A stretch of DNA of 64,000 nt from Ficedula albicollis (Eukaryota > Chordata > Aves > Passeriformes > Muscicapidae). This document shows, piece by piece, positions 1-14,140 of this stretch (within the stretch, counting starts at the first letter, position 1; each line of letters opens with the position of its first letter). The notes under the pieces are model-generated. The model saw only the letters and a program-made list of their open reading frames with translations. It did not search any database and had not been told where the DNA came from. Where the stretch lies: assembly GCF_000247815.1 (NCBI RefSeq), contig NC_021673.1:47118069-47182068 (forward strand). Direction: 5' to 3'. Position numbers and translations under genes: made by a program.

Positions 1-1027
1 CTTCGAACATTTAGTATGCTGCCAAGCGAGTTTAAGATGGTTTATGAATCTGAAGAAAGTCACATGGATTAATGTTAAAGCATATCAGTCTTATATTTAC
101 ACACACATCACACAGAACAGAAATATCAAGGTGAAAATGTCTTTGTGAGGATGACATTTACTTTGGCAAGAAAAAAGCCCACAACAAAAAACCCACTCCT
201 CATTCACAAAATTCACATAACACATTGTAATTACTCTGTATTTTAACCACAGCTACAATTTAGCCTCATAATTCCTGATATTTAGGAAAACAAGCTGTGC
301 AATTTTCATAAACAGTGATTACCCAAACAATCTGGCAGTCTAAGTTCAGATAAATCTCTATCTACTAGTACATGCATACCTTTTCTCCGGTTTTTCACAA
401 TTTCTGTAAAGATAATTACGTATTCTTACATTCACACAGACTTGGCAAGTATTTCTAACACTTAATTCTTCCACTCCCTCAAGGAAACAGGTTAACCATC
501 ACTGCATTTCTTAACATCTTATTAAAATTGCTATGCTTGTTTGCCAGCCCAAAATAAAACTGACATAATTAAAGACTCACACCTGACAACAGTGTTTAGT
601 TGACAAGAACATCACATTACATTAAAAAGTAAGAAAGAAAACTGTAATTCAGGTGTTCATTTTTCAATTGAAAGTTTAGATGTGAGGTGCATGTAAGAAG
701 CTGGACAAGTTCTGAACACAGACTCTCAGGACTTTTTGCCTAGACTCTGAGCCTTTTTTCCCCCCTAAGGTTTTGTATCCCAAAGCAAAGAAATCAAACA
801 GCTACAGGAAAAGCAAACTCATATTTAACAAAGGAATCAGTTTGACAACTTAAGATCAGTATTAGCAAAGACTAACTGAAAGCTGAACAAATAGACAAGT
901 GATTAAGCTCTGGGTTTAGTTCTGAACAGCACACTTCAGGAGTGAAATAAAAATTAATCTCTCTTGCAAGTGCAGGAAGCGGTTTCACTCCAATACGAGT
1001 TCTACAGCTGTCTCCCAGAAATATTAT

Positions 1028-1475
1028 GGAGCTAAACTGGGGAAAAAAATAAGAAAAATCTATTGCTATGTGACTGTCTAAGGAGAAACTGGAAGGAGCC
1101 CTGAGGCCCCCTCAGTCTGAAAGTCTGGAAACTCACTCCTGCAGTGAGTTAAGAGGACAGAGCACAGGCCCCTGATTTTGGCTGGAGGACAATTTTGTTA
1201 TTTAATGTACTCTGCCATTTAATGCTTGTTTTAGAGGCCTCGTTAGGCAACAAAATAAACCAGTACATAAACACCATATATTGTCTGAGAAATACATAGG
1301 TGTTACAGTGATCATTATCTTAAGAGTCAAGCTATAAGGGCTTAGAGTCTCAGCTTCTCTCCTACATGACCTGGTTAGTGGGGTTTTTTAAATTCCTAGT
1401 TCTTACATACACAAACATCTGTTTTAGTTTATGTTGTCCAGTTTGGTACTTTCGGATAAATAATAATTAAAAAAA

Positions 1476-1509
<34 letters not shown>

Positions 1510-1948
1510 AGCTAAACTGGGGAAAAAATAAGAAAAATCTATTGCTATGTGACTGTCTAAGGAGAAACTGGAAGGAGCCCTGAGGCCCCCTCAGTCTGAA
1601 AGTCTGGAAACTCACTCCTGCAGTGAGTTAAGAGGACAGAGCACAGGCCCCTGATTTTGGCTGGAGGACAATTTTGTTATTTAATGTACTCTGCCATTTA
1701 ATGCTTGTTTTAGAGGCCTCGTTAGGCAACAAAATAAACCAGTACATAAACACCATATATTGTCTGAGAAATACATAGGTGTTACAGTGTTCATTATCTT
1801 AAGAGTCAAGCTATAAGGGCTTAGAGTCTCAGCTTCTCTCCTACATGACCTGGTTAGTGGGGTTTTTTAAATTCCTAGTTCTTACATACACAAACATCTG
1901 TTTTAGTTTATGTTGTCCAGTTTGGTATTTTCGGATAAATAAATAAAT
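1028..1948. repeat. Direct duplication of about 443 bp, copies 1028-1470 and 1508-1948
   Basis: The two copies differ at only a few positions (for example GTGATCATT against GTGTTCATT, and one A in an A-run). They are joined by an A-rich tract at 1471-1507. The divergence, of the order of 1 percent, is what two alleles would show. No gene is present. Confidence 0.9.
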
Positions 1949-4900
1949 AAAATAAAAATTAAAAAGTTGTAGTAGGGTGGAAGCAGTAACTTGCCCTAAT
2001 TGGTTTGCCCTTCAATCATGCTGCATATGAACTCAATTTATAATACAGATGGAATATGTCAGGTCCTCCTGCTCTGGAGCAAACAGCATGTAAACAATGT
2101 AGGCAAAGGGCTTAAGGACTTAATCTTGGTGTCAGGCTACAAGAGAGGCCAGTAGGTAAGTGTGAGATACAATGACAACACACTCATCAATTCAGCTTAA
2201 TGATGTGACAGAGAAAATACTTTTTTTTTTTTTTTAATCTGGAAGGCATTTGGCAATATGGCAACAATAAACATGCAATGCATAAGTTAGAAATGTAAAC
2301 AACACAAATTAAAATCCACTTCCTGTTACAATGAACATTTAAAATATGCTATTACACCCTATATAAACTGTCTTTTTACCTGCCATAAGCCATGTAAAAA
2401 TATATGTTTTTTAATGGCCGGTGACGGCCAAAGAATGTGCTAAGAATGTACAAACAAATGATGTGGGCCTTCCTCCAACAAGTACCTGAAAGCCACCTGA
2501 GGTTCTGATGTGAAACTTAGAGCAAGCTTAAAACCACCATCACTGCAAATCCACTGATTTTCATGTAATTATTCATGTCAGTGAAGTCAAGCACATTGCA
2601 GAGCTACAGCATTACTATGTACACTGCAACCATTTCCTCTATTACAAGTCCATTAACGCTGAACTTTGGGAAGAGGTTACATTTCCATTCTGTCATATGA
2701 ACAAAGTGAATTTCAAGTTCTGCAAATTACATGAAAACAATACTGGGGGGAAAAAGAATAAAAAGAAGACAGATCAGGGCAGATCACGGACCTTTTTTTA
2801 GGTTTTCAGTTTGGTTTTTATTTCCTTTAAAGAAATACTTCTGAATAGCTTTTATGACACACAGAGTTCCCTGAGAGCTGACAAACAACACTAAAGTTAT
2901 TTTTTTATCATCAAAAGGAAGCATACTATATCCACAACAGCTGAAGTAGGCAATCTAGATCCACGGGACAGATGTCCTTTATACAAAATCAACCAGCTCC
3001 AGACAGATAAAATGAAACTGCATGAGAATTAATTTTCAAGTTTATTTCATTTTTCTTTAGATAAAACTGCATAGATTAAAACACTGCATATTTTATCTTC
3101 TTTTGCAAGAGATATAAGAGGTGTGTTTCCTAACTAAAAGGGTTTCTACCTATGCCTCTCCTGACACACTTCCATGCAGCCAAAATCTAATAAGCTTGTG
3201 AAAACTTGCCAAAGCAGAGATAATAAGAAAATATCAGTATTTACATTTACATGTATTTTCCTAATGGCTCCTGCAAGTCCTAAAAAGCTTTATCTGATCT
3301 GCAGGAGTGCAACAAAACAGGCCAGTTACACTGAGAATTTTTAGCAGTCTCCTGCAGACTCATCCAGATATCCATCGGCGTGGCAGTTTCCAACCCCTGG
3401 TTTGCAAAACCCTGGAGGGTCAACGGGACATTTCTAACAGGTCTATGAAAGGCAGCTAAAAAAAGCAAACCTATTATTAGCAGGCTCAAATTTGCTACAG
3501 AGAGCTGTACATTCACTGAATACTTCCAGGACTCCACACATGGTTAAAAAAACCAAAAAACAAACAAAAACCCCACCCCAATTCGGGCTAAAAAACCCAA
3601 ACAGGTAAAAACCTAATCTTGGGTTACAATGGCAAAGGCAACAGGGAAGAAGCGGGCACGGAAGTGAACGCTGTGCTTACAGGACACCCAATGACTCAGA
3701 TCAAATTATCACAGGGCAAAGTCGGCACTGCCAGCCCTCCTCCAGCCACCCCAGGAGCAGGGAACAGGACTGTGCCTACCACAGACACTTTTTCATTTTT
3801 CTCTTGGAAATTCAAGCTACGTGAAGGATTATAGTTACAGCCTAAATACAACATTACCAGCTATGCAGCTGCTTCTAGCAAAAGGCTCACCAACATCTCA
3901 AGATTCTCCTGAATCCTTTGGCTCCTGAAGTCAAGCAATTTCAACTTTCAGTTCCAATAAAAGAAAAATGGCATAAAGAAATCTTTAAAAAATTACAAGG
4001 CTTAAAATAAATTTGTGTTTCCTGAGGGTAAATGCACAGGCTTGACTCACCTCCCTTGAAAAGGGGAATAGAGAGCACCTAAAACCAGATGGTAACCAAT
4101 TTATAACATTTCTCCTATATATGAAGGGAGTAAGTGGCTGGATTACGATGCTTTATAGTAATTGTTTACAAAACTGTTTATAATATCAACCATATTGATG
4201 TTATTCTCTATTTTTATTTCTTACTTCAAAGAGGTCACACATGAACAAGACCTTTGCAAAAATGGCTCATACTAAAATAATATTTTCGTTATTTTTATTA
4301 GAAGCATCTTATTAGAGGGGAAGATTTAATTAAGTCATGCCTCCCTGAAGAACACATTTGAATAGGAGTGCAAATACACAGAGGAAACTTCTCCCTAAGG
4401 AGAGAAAGGGGAGGAGGAAATTACCTCAAAGACGTCTATCTTATCTAGAAACTCCATCCTGAGGGCTTGGATCAGGCTGAGACTGACATCCCCAAAAGAG
4501 TTGCAGCCACATAAGGCACAAACCCCTCAGTCCTCCTCTAATTTACATCAGCGCAGACAAGAAGCAACTTCAACAGTGCCAGAGGAATTCCATTAGTAGA
4601 ACTGAAAGGAAAATAAGGCCATGTTTTCTGAATTACAAATACAGGGGTTTCCCTATCCTGATGCTTGTCATATGCAGTCTCTCAGGGCAGATGGTAACAG
4701 CTTCCTGGTGAATGTCTGTATCATTTCTGTTTAACTAATGGACATGTATTGTATAAATAAATTATAACGCAATAAAGACTGACCTAAGAGTCTGAGTTAT
4801 CTGGTGACTGCACCCCCGCCAAAAGGCCTGTCAGCTGCTAGCCTGAGCAAAGGAAAGCAAAGACAATGTAGTTACTGTCCAAGGTACAAAAACACTGGAC

Positions 4901-5675
4901 CACTATGGATGAGCGACGAAATTGGGGCAACATGTAGAAACAGGGCACAAATCACAAGGGCACCAAGACAGGTCAGACTTGGATCTGACTTGGTCTGATC
5001 ACAAAGCTCTTAATAAGTATTTAATCAGAGATAGAAGGTATGTTATAGAACTGCCATTAAGTAATGAAACATTATAAAATAACTGATAAGTTTTAAACTA
5101 TCAGAGCTGCAAGGGGAACAGAGAAATTCTGTCACTTCAGTCTTCTGTCTTCTTCTTCTTCTTCAGACTTCTGTCATAGTTTCCCAAAAGACCAAATACA
5201 CACAAGCTACTCAACCTATGTCAAAAGAGAAATATTAATCCTGAACATACCATCTTTGCTCCATTGCCACCTATCTAAAGTTAAGCACTGGAAGGAAAGA
5301 GCAATCTTTCAGGAGAGACTGTACCAGGAAACAGTAAACAACAGATGGGGATGTCATGCTTTCCCACAGCATTGCAGTTATCCTGAATGCACACCCTTAC
5401 GAGAGACAAAACAGGAGAAAATGTCCTGGTCTTCTAGACAGCTTTGCAATTTACATGCTGACTCAAGACTTAAAATAGCAAGCCACTGGATTAGGAGAAT
5501 GTAAATTCTCAATTTGTCCTTTATCAAGTGTGTTCATTTTCTTTTTTTAAGAAAGACAAAAATTAAAGGGGAAGGTTTATCTATAAAACTGGTATTATTT
5601 TTAGTTTGAATTCAAAAAAACGCATAATTTTCATGGCATAAGGAATATGTTATGCAGAGCAGGAAAAGAGCTGTA

Positions 5676-6561
5676 GTTTTAAAGTTTAAATCATAATAAG
5701 AAGCTGGCAGAACTCCTCTAGTCTTAAAAAATATTCTGAACACTATCTTTCAAGGCAGAAAGAGCACTGTAACTATCAGACATACGTTTCCACTCAACAT
5801 GGTCTATCTCAGGATATGGTTCTCACCTGCTATTGCTACAGCTCCCCCTTTACAAGCACAAACAAGTCACTCACCCTCTGATTTTATTCCCTTGCTTGTA
5901 GTTTATTACTCTGCCTTACCACATAGGGGTAAGTAAAGGTGTAGGTATGAAGGCTGTAAGGCAACTCTATATACTACACCTAAGCGGATCCCTAAGCCAA
6001 CTACAGGAAGTACACAGGGCATACATTAAAATAGCACATTAACAACACAGAGACCAGAAAATTATCACCTTTTTCCTGCAAAGTTAAATTCACAACTACA
6101 AGCAACGTATGCTGCTACGTTTTAAAGTTTAAATCATAATAAGAAGCTGGCAGAACTCCTCTAGTCTTAAAAAATATTCTGAACACTATCTTTCAAGGCA
6201 GAAAGAGCACTGTAACTATCAGACATACGTTTCCACTCAACATGGTCTATCTCAGGATATGGTTCTCACCTGCTATTGCTACAGCTCCCCCTTTACAAGC
6301 ACAAACAAGTCACTCACCCTCTGATTTTATTCCCTTGCTTGTAGTTTATTACTCTGCCTTACCACATAGGGGTAAGTAAAGGTGTAGGTATGAAGGCTGT
6401 AAGGCAACTCTATATACTACACCTAAGCGGATCCCTAAGCCAACTACAGGAAGTACACAGGGCATACATTAAAATAGCACATTAACAACACAGAGACCAG
6501 AAAATTATCACCTTTTTCCTGCAAAGTTAAATTCACAACTACAAGCAACGTATGCTGCTAC
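5676..6561. repeat. Direct duplication of 443 bp, copies 5676-6118 and 6119-6561
   Basis: Two adjacent copies look identical by eye, with an abrupt junction at 6118/6119. The sequence encodes nothing recognisable. Either a very recent tandem duplication or a false duplication in the assembly. Confidence 0.92.
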
Positions 6562-6941
6562 TTCTGAGAACTGGAAAAATCTGCAGGTTCAAAGTTGCTG
6601 TAGGTTAAAGCTTTTGAAACATAGCAAAGAACATCTGAGTTGGCAAACTAACCATTTCTTGTTTTGCTCACTTTAGCACTGGCAAGCAGAAGGGATCCTA
6701 GGTGCCATAAAAAATACAGTTTCTGTGTGTAAACCTTAATTTTCCTGTCTTTTGAAATACAGAGAGCTCAAGACCAGCTACCATATATATCTTCCTTATC
6801 TATTCTGTGCTATATTGGACATCAGTATTCAAATGGCCAATGCAAAGAACAAAGATGCCTATCACATTACTACCTTTATCACCTGCTACAGCCATCTCTG
6901 TATCTGTGGTGTGATACTACTGCCTTCCCACTAAGCCTGTA

Positions 6942-7042
6942 TATGTTTTCTTTTAACCTTTTTTTTTTTTTCAATAGCATAGTGCTTTACACGTATGTTT
7001 TCTTTTAACCTTTTTTTTTTTCAATAGCATAGTGCTTTACAC
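6942..7042. repeat. Direct duplication of about 50 bp around a poly-T tract
   Basis: The block from TATGTTTTC to GCTTTACAC occurs twice, at 6942-6992 and 6994-7042, with T tracts that differ in length by about two bases. Confidence 0.85.
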
Positions 7043-9449
7043 TACCTTTACTCACTCACACTGTTTCAGCTTCAGCCCATTTGTTTTAACTTCTGCATGC
7101 TGCACCACATTTAAGATTGGTCATCCCTGTCAGTTCTGCATTATTGCAAAACTCACAGCTGAACATAACAAACACACCATCCACCACCAGCCCAGGAGCA
7201 GAAACCTCAACAAGGGCCTTGCATTTCCTCTCATTCAACATTCCTCCGTTGTCAAAGGATCTTAACAGTGAGTCTTCTGCATCCTTTTTTTCCTTGCTGT
7301 TTTACTTGCTCCTGGAATAGCATTTCCCAACATTTTTCTAGTTGAACTCTGCTGCTGTACCCTTTCCTCTCATTTCCTTACCTTCCCATGCCTATCCTCT
7401 CTTTCTTCCCCCCTACCCTTGTATTCCTACTTCTTGTCCTGTAACAGCACTGATTCTGTATGGTCACCCTGTAACCTGGTGGTGCAGAGAGATTTGGGCT
7501 ATAAGCCTAGGTAAATCTCTCACTCCAGTCTCCAGAAACAGTCACAAGCAGCCCTCAAGCTGGGGCACAGCAAGAAGCAGATGACAGGAGTTAACGCACC
7601 AGTGCTCCCATGCAGTGAGCCAGCACCTAGCTGCACCTTGCCTCCAACACCTTGCACCTGACTGGCAGGGAACTGCTGCTGTATAGGGAGGTCTTTGGCA
7701 CCCACACCCTACAGACAAGCTGGCTCGCTCTTTTGGACTCCCTCTGGAAAGGACAATGTGTGAAGTGTTACTGGCAGACTTGCTGCACTGCAGCTCCAGC
7801 AATGTGCTATCTTCTTCCCTTACTGCCTGCACAACCCAGGAAACACACAGCTTCGATTAGGAAAGCTTTAATTTCTTGGTTTTTTGAACACAACCCAAAG
7901 CTTCAGATCAGTTACATGCACAGGTTAAATATAATGTTCCAGGTACAACTGGCCACATTTAGTTTGCTTCAACCAGATAAGCACAGGATGGGGGAAATAA
8001 AAACTGACAACAAGCTATTCTGTTGTGTGATATTTTACATTATCTCCTGTCTCCTGCCAGGAAGGCAGAAAAACTGTATTCCTGAATATTGCCCTAAAAA
8101 AAAGGTCATGTCTACACTGCAGAAAAATGAGAGAACAGCATTAGCTCAACCAACTAACATCTGCAGAGACTGGCTGATGTATGGGAAATGTCTGCACAGT
8201 AAAACTGGATCCAAGAGCAAGTCTTCCTGAAATAATGCAGCACACAGGTTTAAACTGCATGGACTGTGCAACACTGCTGACTCCTGCTCTCCTGGAGGTG
8301 CATGGCAATCCACCCATTGAGAAAAGTAAATCCATATTAGGTAAGAAAAAGAGATTCACCAAAACTGAGCTACCATTTGCCCAGGATACACACATACTGC
8401 TGAAGACTGTTTGCTGCAGAAAAAAAAAAGCATAACTACTTGGGCACAGTAGACCTGTATCTGCTGAGGAATAAAGCATTCATCTTCTTGCAACCTGCTT
8501 CCATTATTTGGATTAAATTACATTTGTGTACTTTTGTCTACAACAAAACAAGCAATTTCAAACTGAAATAGTCACCCTTGTCTGTAACTACATCACTTGA
8601 AAATTAAAAGGAAGAAGAAACATACATGAGAATACCCAATAGATGTTATTGCTGTAGGTCCTAAATGTCACAATAAATATTCTGGGTTTTAGGCAGACCT
8701 GATATTTGCCCTTTCATAAACCTATAAACACAAAGAGTTTCTGAGTCACACCTGCTAAATCTCAATGAACGTTCAGTCACACAACTTACTACCAGCAGCA
8801 GGTCCCTGTGGTGTGGCAAACACTATTGCATCAGTGAGGCAACACCAAGAGCTACACTGACAGAGTCACAGCCTTTGAAGGAGCAGATCTTTACATTGCA
8901 CGTTATGACTCTTATCACCGAAATGCCTGCAATGCTACACAAAAGACATATTTGCTGCTTTCAATAAGCAAAGAAAAACATGGTCATCACTAATGTCTTG
9001 CTGTGTAAACCACAAGACACCCAGTGCAGTCACTCACCGTAACTCACCAATCTCTCCCCTCTCTGTAATTCCACCATATCAGAACAACCACCCAAATTTG
9101 GGCTCCTTTCCTACAGATCTGACATTCCACACACATATTTGCTGTGCCAGGCGTCTGACACACTGTCACTCTCTCTCATGCTGAAAAACACAGTTTATCT
9201 TTTCTGAATTAGGAAGAAAGGAAAGAGGTCTAACGAACTTTGCTGTCCATCCCACATCCCTCAATGGTACACAGGGAGTGGAGAGCCCGTCGGGAACCAG
9301 ACTGCTGCCCCCTCCTCTCCAAGGTCTTGTTTTCTTAATTGTTTCCTTAAAGCCTATTTTCTAATGATCCATCGTGAACTCTAGCTTTTTCTTCAAAATT
9401 TACATTACAGAACTACTCCAGTAAGACTTAGAAGCTGCCGTTCTAAACC

Positions 9450-11060
<1,611 letters not shown>

Positions 11061-11234
11061 ACCACACTTTTTTGTTTTGACATGGGAACAGATGGTTCTG
11101 CCTCAGCGGGCACCTCAGAGCCCCAGGCAGGTTCAGGGTGGTTTTGATTTGCAGGTGTCCAAAATCTGTTGGCACCCAAGGAGGAGCCGTACAGTGCAGA
11201 GCGGTGAGGATGTTTTGAGGACTGCAGTATCATT

Positions 11235-11645
11235 CTTTGGAGGAAAGACTGAGGGAGTTGGGCCTGCTCAGTCTCCAGAAGAGACTACTGAGAGGGGACA
11301 TCATTAATGTGTATAAATTCTAAAAGGAGGGCGGTGTGGGTGTGCCAAAGAGATGGAGCTGGTTTCCTCTCAGTGGTGCCAAGCACTAAGATGCAAGGCA
11401 GTGGACAGAAAGTGATGCACAGGAAGTTCCACCTGAACATGAGGAAGAACTTCTTTACTGTGTGGGTAACCGCGCACTGGAAGGGATTGTCCAGAGAGGC
11501 TGTAGAGTCTGCCTCGCTAGACGTACTCAAGAACTGTCTGGACACAATCCTGTGCCATGTGCTCTAGGATAGCCCTGCTTGAGCAGGGAGGATGGACAAG
11601 ATGACCCACTGTGGTCCATTCTAATCATGCCATTCTGTGATAGAG
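11235..11645 (+). mobile_element. CR1 LINE 3' fragment
   Basis: The sequence follows the avian CR1 3' consensus as I know it. It has GGAAAGACTGAGGGAGTTGG, then CTCAGTCTCCAGAAGAGACT, AAGTTCCACCTGAACATGAG and GAAGAACTTCTTTACTGTG, and it ends near GCCATTCTGTGA. Only the 3' end of ORF2 and the 3' UTR remain, as is usual for truncated copies. Confidence 0.88.
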
Positions 11646-11779
11646 TGCTCCACTGCAGCTGTCGTGTTCAGAGCCAAGAGCAAGGGCTGAGTTTACTTGA
11701 CATTCTCCACATGAAGCCACTGCTTCCAGCCTTTACGGCCTTGCCCAGGTATTAAACACGCAGTGCAAATCACATTTCA

Positions 11780-12900
11780 GGGGGTTGCCTCAAGCTGGCT
11801 TTTTTTGGGCTGTGTTGATTCGGCACAGCCTGTTTTTTTGGTCGTGGGGGAGGGCCAGAAGTGGCTTCTGTGAGAAGCTCCTAGAAGCTTCCACCATGTC
11901 TGACAGAGCCAATCTGATGGCTCCAAAGATGCTGCTGGCATAATTAGAGAGGTTGGTAACACCTCTGTGATGACATATTTAAGAACAAAATCAAAACAGC
12001 ACACAGGCAATTTTTTCCAGGGATGGCAGGCGCTGCCACCAGGGCTATCCCGCACGGCAATGCACTACGGCGACCCTTGCCTTCCCGGCAACTGTACTGT
12101 GAGCAGAAGGGCAGGGGCGGCGGCAGCTTCTCCTTCCTGGTGCCCCACATGAAGAGAGACATTAAATATCGCTGTTATAAATAAGCGCAGGGCCAAGGCC
12201 TTTATTAATAGCAGCTCTTTTGTTAGAAATTAGGGGGTCACAGGAATGCCGATGCCTGCACGGCAGGATCGGAATAGGGGGGGTCACAGGAATGCCAATG
12301 CCTGCGCGGCAGGGTCAGGGGTTCCAACCTCACAGGTGTGCTCAGGAACTCAAGGATGGCTCATTAGTCCAGGGTGGTTAGGGGGTCACAGGAATGCCGA
12401 TGCCTGCACGGCAGGATCGGGGCTTTCAACCTCGCAGGTGTGCTCAGGAACTCAAGGATGGCTCATTAGTCCAGGTCAGCTTTAAGATGACAGTGAATGG
12501 GCGACTGCAGAAACAACGATGTTTTACAGCGGCTGGTGACACAGCTCGTTGGGTGGTGCAGTCTAGGGGTTTGAATCTGGTATCACTTTGCTGTTCTCAA
12601 GGATTTTCTTTCTTACTGGAACTTTCGCTAGTATTGGTATCTGGGAGCTTTAAAGGATTTACATACTGGGCGTCGCAGGCTTGATGGACAGGCAGCAGTA
12701 GGGCCAGAAATGAGGCAGGGGAGAGGGCAGAAATAGGAAGTAACTGGGACAAGGGAATACAATAATCTGGGTTTTGAGGGTAAACTAGGGATTATACAAT
12801 TAACTGGGGAAGAGGATATAACAATATTGAACAAAGAATGAACTGGAGTTGTAATGGGCAGATAACAAGTAAAAACCATCCAGATAACAAGCAAAAGCCA
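11780..12900 (-). mobile_element. LTR-retrotransposon-like patchwork, reverse orientation
   Basis: On the minus strand the part from about 12,180 down to 11,780 carries segments I recognise as frequent in bird interspersed repeats, such as GGCTGTGCCGAATCAACACA and TCAGACATGGTGGAAGCTTC. AATAAAGGCCTTGGCCCTG near 12,190-12,210 is a candidate LTR poly(A) region, and sequence up to about 12,900 has the base composition of an LTR. I see no open gag or pol frame. Family and limits are uncertain. Confidence 0.45.
12232..12476. repeat. Diverged tandem repeat, three units (one short, two of about 100 bp)
   Basis: Units begin near 12232, 12275 and 12379, each with TAGGGGGTCACAGGAATGCC or a close variant. 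The two long units continue with a shared segment containing TGTGCTCAGGAACTCAAGG. Copies differ at several sites, so unlike the other duplications here this one looks old and genuine. It lies in LTR-like sequence. Confidence 0.75.
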
Positions 12901-12936
12901 TAACTTAAACAATAAGGTAAGTAACAATTTCAACCG

Positions 12937-13432
12937 AAACCTCTTACTACAATCACCAGTGCTGCAGCAGCCACCATTGCTCGTTCGGTGGCTGTGGGGC
13001 CACCTAGCTGGATGACAAAAACTGGCCAGAGACTCCCCAATGTGGAACCTAGATAAGATCAACCTCTCAGTGCTGTAGGATCCTGCAAGAATCTTTGAAT
13101 TGGTGGAACTTGTTTGCAATAGTACCTACAAGCAGCAGGATTTTTTTCCAGTCAGAGAAGAGGAGGAAGTGAGGATGTGAGGANTAAACCTCTTACTACA
13201 ATCGCCAGTGCTGCAGCAGCCACCATTGCTCATTCGGTGGCTGTGGGGCCACCTAGCTGGATGACAAAAACTGGCCAGAGACTCCCCAATGTGGAACCTA
13301 GATAAGATCAACCTCTCAGTGCTGTAGGATCCTGCAAGAATCTTTGAATTGGTGGAACTTGTTTGCAATAGTACCTACAAGCAGCAGGATTTTTTTCCAG
13401 TCAGAGAAGAGGAGGAAGTGAGGATGTGAGGA
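12937..13432. repeat. Direct duplication of about 247 bp joined by one N, copies 12937-13183 and 13186-13432
   Basis: The two copies differ at two evident sites (CAATCACC against CAATCGCC, and GCTCGTTCGG against GCTCATTCGG). They meet at the only ambiguous base in the window, N at 13184. A contig join between two haplotypes of one locus explains this best. Confidence 0.92.
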
Positions 13433-13467
13433 TGTGAGGAAGTGAGGAAGTGAGGAAGTGAGGAAGA
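13411..13467. repeat. (GTGAGGAW)n short tandem repeat
   Basis: Several tandem eight-base units alternating GTGAGGAT and GTGAGGAA follow the second copy of the N-joined duplication. The array spans the point where the preceding copy breaks off, which may be why the assembly failed here. Confidence 0.8.
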
Positions 13468-13957
13468 AAATCATGGCGGCACCCAGGTCAGTGGAAAAAG
13501 AAGGGAAGGAGGTGCTCCAGGTGCCAGAGCTGAGATACCATTGCAGGCTGTGGTGAGGATTATGGTGAAGCAGCCCATGAGGTCCACAGGGCATGCAGAG
13601 ATCGACTCAGCCTTGTGAGAGAAGTACTCACACTGGAGCAGGTGGATCCTGGAGAACGCTGTGATCCAGTGGGAGACCCAAATGGAGAGAGGGCCCTTGC
13701 TTCCAAACTAGAGCAGCCCATCTTTAGAGGACTGCACCCTGTGGACGAGTAACTCACGCCGCAACAGTTTTGAAAATACTGTTTTCCCATGGGAGAGACC
13801 CCCCTGTCATAGCAGAGGAAATACTCTTCTCCCTTAACAAACAGAAAAAAAAATCTCAAGTGCCAATCTAACCAAAACCCCCATGCCCTGTCTCCCTGTG
13901 CTGTTGGTGGGAAAGAGGGAGGGACTGGGGGGGGGCGGCCGTTGGGGTTTTAAAGGC

Positions 13958-13959
<2 letters not shown>

Positions 13960-14016
<57 letters not shown>

Positions 14017-14028
14017 GGGGGGGGGGGG
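13960..14028. repeat. Short poly-G run (56 G, A, 12 G) between duplicated flanks
   Basis: The run is flanked on both sides by near-copies of a segment of about 24 bp that reads CGGCC, TTGG, then TTTTAAAGGCTT (13936-13959 and 14029-14052). It sits in LTR-like sequence. Part may be a genuine G-rich tract, but the duplicated flanks point to the same fault as at 42,206. Confidence 0.8.
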
Positions 14029-14140
14029 CGGCCATTGGTGTTTTAAAGGCTTATTTTACTTCTCATTATCCTCCTCTGTTAATAATAAATTTACTTTATA
14101 CCTTTGAATTTGAACCTGTTTTGCCCTTAGAGTGTTTTCT

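Larger units (their letters stand above)
1..9449. other. AT-rich sequence with no supportable gene
   Basis: No open frame here shows homology, codon bias or flanking splice signals that convince me; the longest (192 codons at 7652-8230, plus strand) reads as random sequence. Apart from three direct duplications there are only poly-A and poly-T tracts. If the block at 9,450 is the first exon of a leftward gene, this is its first intron. Confidence 0.6.

Noticed and set aside
7652..8230. 192-codon open frame on the plus strand
   Set aside because: No domain, no signal or membrane organisation, no splice context, and mixed composition typical of chance frames.
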